Assembly: GCA_041605955.1 (NCBI GenBank)
Contig: JBFIXI010000009.1
Location: 21,283-85,282 of the forward strand
Reading direction: 5' to 3'
Source: JAHEJX01 sp041605955
GTDB taxonomy: Bacteria > Actinomycetota > Acidimicrobiia > Spongiisociales > UBA5794
Length of the DNA: 64,000 nucleotides
This document shows, piece by piece, positions 60,268-64,000 of the stretch (the stretch's first letter is position 1; each line of letters opens with the position of its first letter). The notes under the pieces were generated by a model. It ran no database searches and was not told the origin of the DNA. It saw only the letters and a list, made by a program, of their open reading frames with translations. A program made the position numbers and the translations under genes.

Positions 60268-61220
60268 GTACTGTCAGCTTTGTCCCCGAGACATACGAGC
60301 TCGACACCGCCGACGCCCGCGAGGCGCTGGCAGAAGCCTCGATATCCCGCGTGGCTCGCGACGCATTTGTTCGCTTCAGGTACGCGGACGGGTTCAGCTT
60401 TGCCCGGTCCGTGGCGTTTCAGGTCGTGCTCACCGTCATACCCGGGGTGATCTTCCTGGTGGCGCTGGCGGTCCGTCTCGGTGAGGGCAGGCTGCGCGCC
60501 GTCATCAGCACCCTGATCGAATCGCTGGCACCGGGCCCCGCCGGCGACATGTTCCGCCAGGCATTCAGTCAGGGTTCGAGCGCCGCCTCGTCGGGCAACG
60601 TCGTGGCAATCGTCGCCGGTGCGCTCGCCATGCTGATCAGCGCAGTCACTGCGATGAGCCAGGTCCAGCGCGGCGCCTCCCGGATCTACGGAATCGAAGC
60701 CGATCGCCCCACCGTGCGCCGGTACGGGTTGGCCACCCTGCTCGCACTCACCGCCGGCCTGCTGCTGTCGGGCGCGTTCTTTGCGATCGCCCTGGGCGAG
60801 CCGCTGCAAAACGCATTCAGTGACGAGCCGAGCCGGGTCTGGGCGCTGCTGCGATGGCCGCTGGGCCTCGTCGCCCTCGGTCTTGGCCTGGCGGCGCTCT
60901 TCAAAGCGGCCCCCAACCGCCACCAGCCCGGGCTGGCCTGGCTGTCGACCGGGTCGGCGATCTCAGTGCTCGGCTGGTTCCTGGTGTCGGCGGCCTTGAG
61001 TTGGTATCTCAATGCGAGCGGCACGTTCGGCGACACCTACGGACCGCTCGCCGGCTTCATCGGCCTGATGCTGTGGGCCCAGCTGTCAGCCATCGCCATC
61101 CTGTACGGGCTGTCGTTTGCGGCCCAGCTGGAGGCTTTCCGCGCCGGCGTGGGCTCGCCGCGTGATCCCGAGCACATTGCAGACGAAGCGACCGACGACC
61201 GAGAGCTGGTATCCGTATGA
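60264..61220 (+). CDS. YihY/BrkB-family membrane protein
   Basis: 318 residues from ATG 60264 (ATGA overlap). About six membrane helices with the family pattern RDAFVRFRYADGFSFARSVAFQVVLTVIPGVIFLVAL and GPLAGFIGLMLWAQLSAIAILYG. Function is not established for the family, though proposed envelope roles exist. Coupled by overlap to the kinase and PPK2 genes. Confidence 0.9.
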   Translation: MSTVSFVPETYELDTADAREALAEASISRVARDAFVRFRYADGFSFARSVAFQVVLTVIPGVIFLVALAVRLGEGRLRAVISTLIESLAPGPAGDMFRQAFSQGSSAASSGNVVAIVAGALAMLISAVTAMSQVQRGASRIYGIEADRPTVRRYGLATLLALTAGLLLSGAFFAIALGEPLQNAFSDEPSRVWALLRWPLGLVALGLGLAALFKAAPNRHQPGLAWLSTGSAISVLGWFLVSAALSWYLNASGTFGDTYGPLAGFIGLMLWAQLSAIAILYGLSFAAQLEAFRAGVGSPRDPEHIADEATDDRELVSV

Positions 61221-62038
61221 GCATTCGCAAACTGCTACAAGCCCGACCGATCGATGGCTCGTTCACCCTGGACTCAGAAGATCCGGCGGCGACGCCGCTG
61301 GTGGACAGCAAGAGTCAGGCCAAGAACGAGCTGGATGAGATCGGCGAGGCGCTGTTCGACCTTCACGAGATGATGTTCGCCAACGAGGATCGGGCCGTGT
61401 TGCTCGTGCTCCAAGGCACCGACGCCTCGGGCAAGAACGGCACGATCAAGCACGTGATCAACCGAGTCAATCCGGCCGGAGTGGTCATCACCGAATTCGG
61501 ACCACCCACCGAAGAAGAGGCGGAGCACCACTTCCTGTGGCGGATCCGCCCCGCAGTTCCCCCTGCCGGCAAGCTCGGAGTGTTCGCCAGGTCCCACTAC
61601 GAGGATGTAATCGTCCCGTTGGCCGAGGGCGCCGAGGACGCCGCGGAGATCGAGTCGCGTTTCGAGGACATCGCTCAGTTCGAGAGCGAGCTGACCGCCT
61701 CCGGCATCCAGGTGGTCAAGTGCCTGCTGAATATGTCCTATGACGAGCAGCGGGAGCGTTTCCTCCGGCGGCTGCGCCGCCATGACAAGCGGTGGAAGTT
61801 CGACGAGGGCGACATCGCCACCCGTAGAAACTGGGACGCGTACCAGATGGCCCGGGGAGAGACCGTCGCCCGGACCAGCACCGATGATGAGCCGTGGTAC
61901 ATCATCCCGGCAGATCACAAGTGGTACCGCAATTGGGCCATCGCCAAGATCCTGGTCGAGACCTTCGAGGACATGGACCTCAGCTACCCGAAGCCGGACC
62001 TCGATCTGGAGGCGTTGCGAGAGGCCCTCGATGACTGA
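61217..62038 (+). CDS. Polyphosphate kinase 2 (PPK2) family enzyme
   Basis: 273 residues from ATG 61217 (ATGA overlap). Walker A-like LQGTDASGKNGTIKH, the conserved VFARSHYEDV, and lid-like FLRRLRRHDKRWKF. It uses polyphosphate to phosphorylate nucleoside mono- or diphosphates. Placement in a lipid-phosphatase/kinase operon suggests energy supply or polyphosphate turnover under stress. Confidence 0.94.
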   Translation: MSIRKLLQARPIDGSFTLDSEDPAATPLVDSKSQAKNELDEIGEALFDLHEMMFANEDRAVLLVLQGTDASGKNGTIKHVINRVNPAGVVITEFGPPTEEEAEHHFLWRIRPAVPPAGKLGVFARSHYEDVIVPLAEGAEDAAEIESRFEDIAQFESELTASGIQVVKCLLNMSYDEQRERFLRRLRRHDKRWKFDEGDIATRRNWDAYQMARGETVARTSTDDEPWYIIPADHKWYRNWAIAKILVETFEDMDLSYPKPDLDLEALREALDD

Positions 62039-63254
62039 CGCTACGGCCGACCGCCAAGCCAATCGGTCCGACCCCATCGATCTCCGCCTGGCCGCTGCTC
62101 GATCAGGCGAGGAGCCGGGGCAGCTGCAGATCGCCGTCGAATCGGTCCTGGGCAACATATTCAGCGACGGCAACGACGTCACGGTCCTCAAGAACGGCAA
62201 CGAGATCTTCCCCGCCATGCTCGCCGCGATCGAAGAGGCGAAGTCGTCGATCGACTTCGTGACGTTCGTCTATTGGACGGGAGACATCGCCGACCGCTTC
62301 GCCAAGGCACTGGCCGCCAAGGCGCGCCATGGTGTGCGGGTGCGGGTGGTGCTGGACGGTTTCGGGTCACTCCCGATGGAAGACCGGCTGATCGAGGAGA
62401 TGCGCGCCGCCGGAGCGGTGGTAGAGCGCTTCCGCCCGGTGGTCCGATGGAAGTTCTGGGAGTCGGACCACCGTACCCATCGCAAGATCTTGGTGGTCGA
62501 CGACAAGGTGGCTTTCACCGGCGGCGTCGGCATCGCCGACGAGTGGGGCGGTGACGCCGCCACGCCCGGGGAGTGGCGCGACACCCACTTCCGGATCCGG
62601 GGGCCTTCCGTTCTAGGGCTCCGGGCGGCTTTCCTGACGGACTGGCGCGACGCGGGTCATCGCATCGATCAGGCCGACATCGCGGTCAGTCCGCCCAGCC
62701 GCAACGGGGCGATGCGGGTTGGCGTGGTAGACGGTTCGGCCCAAATCGGTTTCAACGATGCCGAGCGCCTGCTGGAGGCGGCCATCGCCGCCGCCGAGAA
62801 GCGGATCGTCGTCCAGACTCCCTATTTCAACCCCACGCCCGAGCTGACGGAAGCGCTGATCGAGGCTCGGCACCGCCGGGTCGAGGTCGACATCCTGGTG
62901 CCGGGACCGCACATCGACAAGAGAATCAGCGCAGTGGTCGCCCAGGACCACTACTACCCCCTCGTGGATCATGGAATCCGGGTCTGGGTGTATCAGCGAA
63001 CGATGATGCACGTTAAGGTAGTGCTAATCGACGACGAGCTGGCAATTGTCGGCTCGGTGAATGTGAACCGCCGCTCAGTCGAGAAGGATGAAGAGGTGGC
63101 GCTGGTGGTGATCGACCCCGGTGTGGTGGGCACTCTCTACGAGCACTTCGAAGAAGACCGCGACGCTTCGGTCGCCGTCACCCGGAAGGACGAGCCCAAC
63201 CTCGTGGAGCGGGCGCTGGCCAAGGTGGTGAGGCCGATTAGGTCCGAGATGTGA
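62031..63254 (+). CDS. Phospholipase D-family (cardiolipin synthase-like) enzyme
   Basis: 407 residues from ATG 62031, overlapping the PPK2 gene by eight bases. Two HKD motifs: HRKILVVDDKVAFTGG and HVKVVLIDDELAIVGS. The N-terminal region has no clear membrane helix, unlike many cardiolipin synthases. It probably transfers phosphatidyl groups to make cardiolipin. Last gene of the lipid operon. Confidence 0.93.
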   Translation: MTDATADRQANRSDPIDLRLAAARSGEEPGQLQIAVESVLGNIFSDGNDVTVLKNGNEIFPAMLAAIEEAKSSIDFVTFVYWTGDIADRFAKALAAKARHGVRVRVVLDGFGSLPMEDRLIEEMRAAGAVVERFRPVVRWKFWESDHRTHRKILVVDDKVAFTGGVGIADEWGGDAATPGEWRDTHFRIRGPSVLGLRAAFLTDWRDAGHRIDQADIAVSPPSRNGAMRVGVVDGSAQIGFNDAERLLEAAIAAAEKRIVVQTPYFNPTPELTEALIEARHRRVEVDILVPGPHIDKRISAVVAQDHYYPLVDHGIRVWVYQRTMMHVKVVLIDDELAIVGSVNVNRRSVEKDEEVALVVIDPGVVGTLYEHFEEDRDASVAVTRKDEPNLVERALAKVVRPIRSEM

Positions 63255-63348
63255 GCCGGGTGTCGCTGCCGGCTCCTATGTCTCTCCGATCCTCAGCCGA
63301 GCTCCCTACATCCGGTAGGCGCAGAATCGCAAGGCCTCGCATCGGCAG

Positions 63349-63374
63349 GTTTGACCCTCGGCTCCATCGGGTAG
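63349..63374 (+). promoter_or_regulatory. Sigma-B-type promoter for the 19-aa peptide
   Basis: GTTT (63349-63352), 16-base spacer, GGGTAG (63369-63374), 48 bases before the ATG. Confidence 0.7.
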
Positions 63375-63422
63375 ATCCCGTGCAGAACACACAACGGCTC
63401 CCCGAAAAGGAAGGTGAAAGAG

Positions 63423-63482
63423 ATGTATATCGGGATCGGCACCCTGATTCTCATCATCCTCATCCTGCTACTCGTCTTCTAG
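63423..63482 (+). CDS. 19-residue hydrophobic membrane peptide
   Basis: ATG at 63423 behind AAGGAAGGTGAAAG, stop TAG at 63480-63482. The product is almost wholly Ile/Leu/Val (MYIGIGTLILIILIL...) and would be a single membrane helix. It has its own sigma-B-type promoter and a strong terminator immediately after. Tiny hydrophobic proteins of this kind are often membrane-stress proteins; the identity here is unproven. Confidence 0.6.
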   Translation: MYIGIGTLILIILILLLVF

Positions 63483-63505
63483 ACGGCGTCCAACCCCAGC
63501 AAGCG

Positions 63506-63539
63506 ACTGAATCCCCGGTGCCCTCCCCGGGGATTCGGT
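63506..63539 (+). terminator. Strong hairpin after the 19-aa gene
   Basis: GAATCCCCGG (63509-63518) pairs with CCGGGGATTC (63527-63536) around an 8-base loop, followed by GGTCTTCT. Confidence 0.7.
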
Positions 63540-63570
63540 CTTCTATGCGGACGTCTGGTCGGGGCGAGAG

Positions 63571-63596
63571 GTTTTGACTGCTGGGGTGCTGGGTAG
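63571..63596 (+). promoter_or_regulatory. Sigma-B-type promoter for the GlsB-like gene
   Basis: GTTT (63571-63574), 16-base spacer, GGGTAG (63591-63596), 38 bases before ATG 63635. Confidence 0.7.
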
Positions 63597-63634
63597 ATCA
63601 GACCACAAGCATTTCGGCTCAAAAGGAGAAAGAG

Positions 63635-63898
63635 ATGGGAATCGTTGTTTGGCTACTCGTTGGCCTCCTCGCCGGCTTCATCGCCCGAGCGTTGGTACCG
63701 GGCCCGGATCCGATGGGCGTCCTCGGGACGCTGGTGCTGGGGTTGGTCGGATCGCTCGTCGGCGGGTTCCTCGGCAACCTGATCTTCAGTGGCGACTTCG
63801 ACATCGACGCCGCCGGCATCGTCGGCTCGATCATCGGTGCGGTGATCGCCCTGATTGCCTATCGCTATGTGACCACCCGTCAGGCCACTCACGCCTGA
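63635..63898 (+). CDS. GlsB/YeaQ/YmgE-family membrane protein
   Basis: 87 residues from ATG 63635 (AAAAGGAGAAAG upstream). Three short hydrophobic helices with the family pattern WLLVGLLAGFIARALVPGPDPMG, GLVGSLVGGFLG and IGAVIALIAY. Members are usually stress-induced inner-membrane proteins. A sigma-B-type promoter is upstream and a terminator hairpin follows. Confidence 0.92.
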   Translation: MGIVVWLLVGLLAGFIARALVPGPDPMGVLGTLVLGLVGSLVGGFLGNLIFSGDFDIDAAGIVGSIIGAVIALIAYRYVTTRQATHA

Positions 63899-63927
63899 CC
63901 AGATTTCTCCTCACGGGGGGAATCAAC

Positions 63928-63964
63928 ATGAGGCCGGTGCCCAAGCGCCGGCCTCATTGTTGTT
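63928..63964 (+). terminator. Rho-independent-like terminator after GlsB gene
   Basis: ATGAGGCCGG (63928-63937) pairs with CCGGCCTCAT (63948-63957), followed by TGTTGTT. Confidence 0.75.
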
Positions 63965-64000
63965 TGCAGGACCCGGCGCATGGCAGAGGAGGCGCATGGC

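Overview
The window is high-GC DNA with many GTG and TTG starts, ATGA or GTGA gene overlaps, Thr-rich lipoprotein linkers, a SigB/SigF-type sigma factor with RsbV/RsbW/RsbU-like partners, Dps, a LigD-type polymerase and PPK2. Together these suggest a free-living actinobacterium, possibly Acidimicrobiia; that placement is inference, because the window holds no rRNA or tRNA. No CRISPR array, insertion sequence or phage gene was seen.

1-14.6 kb: a minus-strand nonribosomal peptide synthetase (NRPS) operon runs off the left edge. In transcription order it encodes a C-A-PCP module fused to an alpha/beta-hydrolase-like domain, a Cys-nucleophile hydrolase, a possible 52-residue ORF, an acyl-CoA dehydrogenase, a free carrier protein, a C-A-PCP module whose adenylation domain is interrupted by a complete PP-loop ATPase domain, and a third C-A-PCP module. 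A divergent Sfp-type phosphopantetheinyl transferase supplies carrier activation. The PP-loop insertion is the strongest candidate for an undescribed system: it carries a CxxC/CxxC zinc-ribbon-like element, an SGGKDS loop and three further cysteines like those of tRNA thiolases, suggesting sulfur or nitrogen transfer on a carrier-bound, probably Asn-type, residue.

14.6-41 kb: mostly housekeeping and accessory genes. They are a large orphan protein with a good promoter, 2-oxoacid dehydrogenase E1 alpha/beta, small heat-shock proteins, an EamA transporter, a respiratory FeS-NrfD-cytochrome operon without a molybdenum catalytic subunit followed by a NarL-type two-component pair, a FadJ/FadI beta-oxidation pair, a peroxiredoxin-methyltransferase fusion, a beta-propeller/RTX secreted protein, a LigD polymerase domain, a serpin lipoprotein and other lipoproteins. 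A four-copy 68-bp hairpin array lies at 41.0-41.24 kb.

42-64 kb: a general-stress region. At its centre are STAS, two degenerate HATPase proteins, a SigB-type sigma factor, a PAS-GAF-SpoIIE phosphatase, a cobalamin-binding protein with the CarH-like Wx9EH signature, and an RsbW-like kinase fused to a cysteine motif resembling SufR-type FeS regulators. Around it I find ten GTTT-N15/16-GGGTA-like promoters (eight with exact GTTT and GGGTA), each correctly oriented upstream of a gene: MscS, DUF2254, an RsbW-like protein, Dps, an ABC exporter, membrane proteins, a six-gene PAP2-PAP2-DAGK-YihY-PPK2-cardiolipin synthase operon, a 19-residue hydrophobic peptide and a GlsB-like protein. The simplest reading is one local sigma-B-type regulon for envelope, phospholipid, polyphosphate and DNA protection, with possible light (B12) and redox (FeS) inputs.
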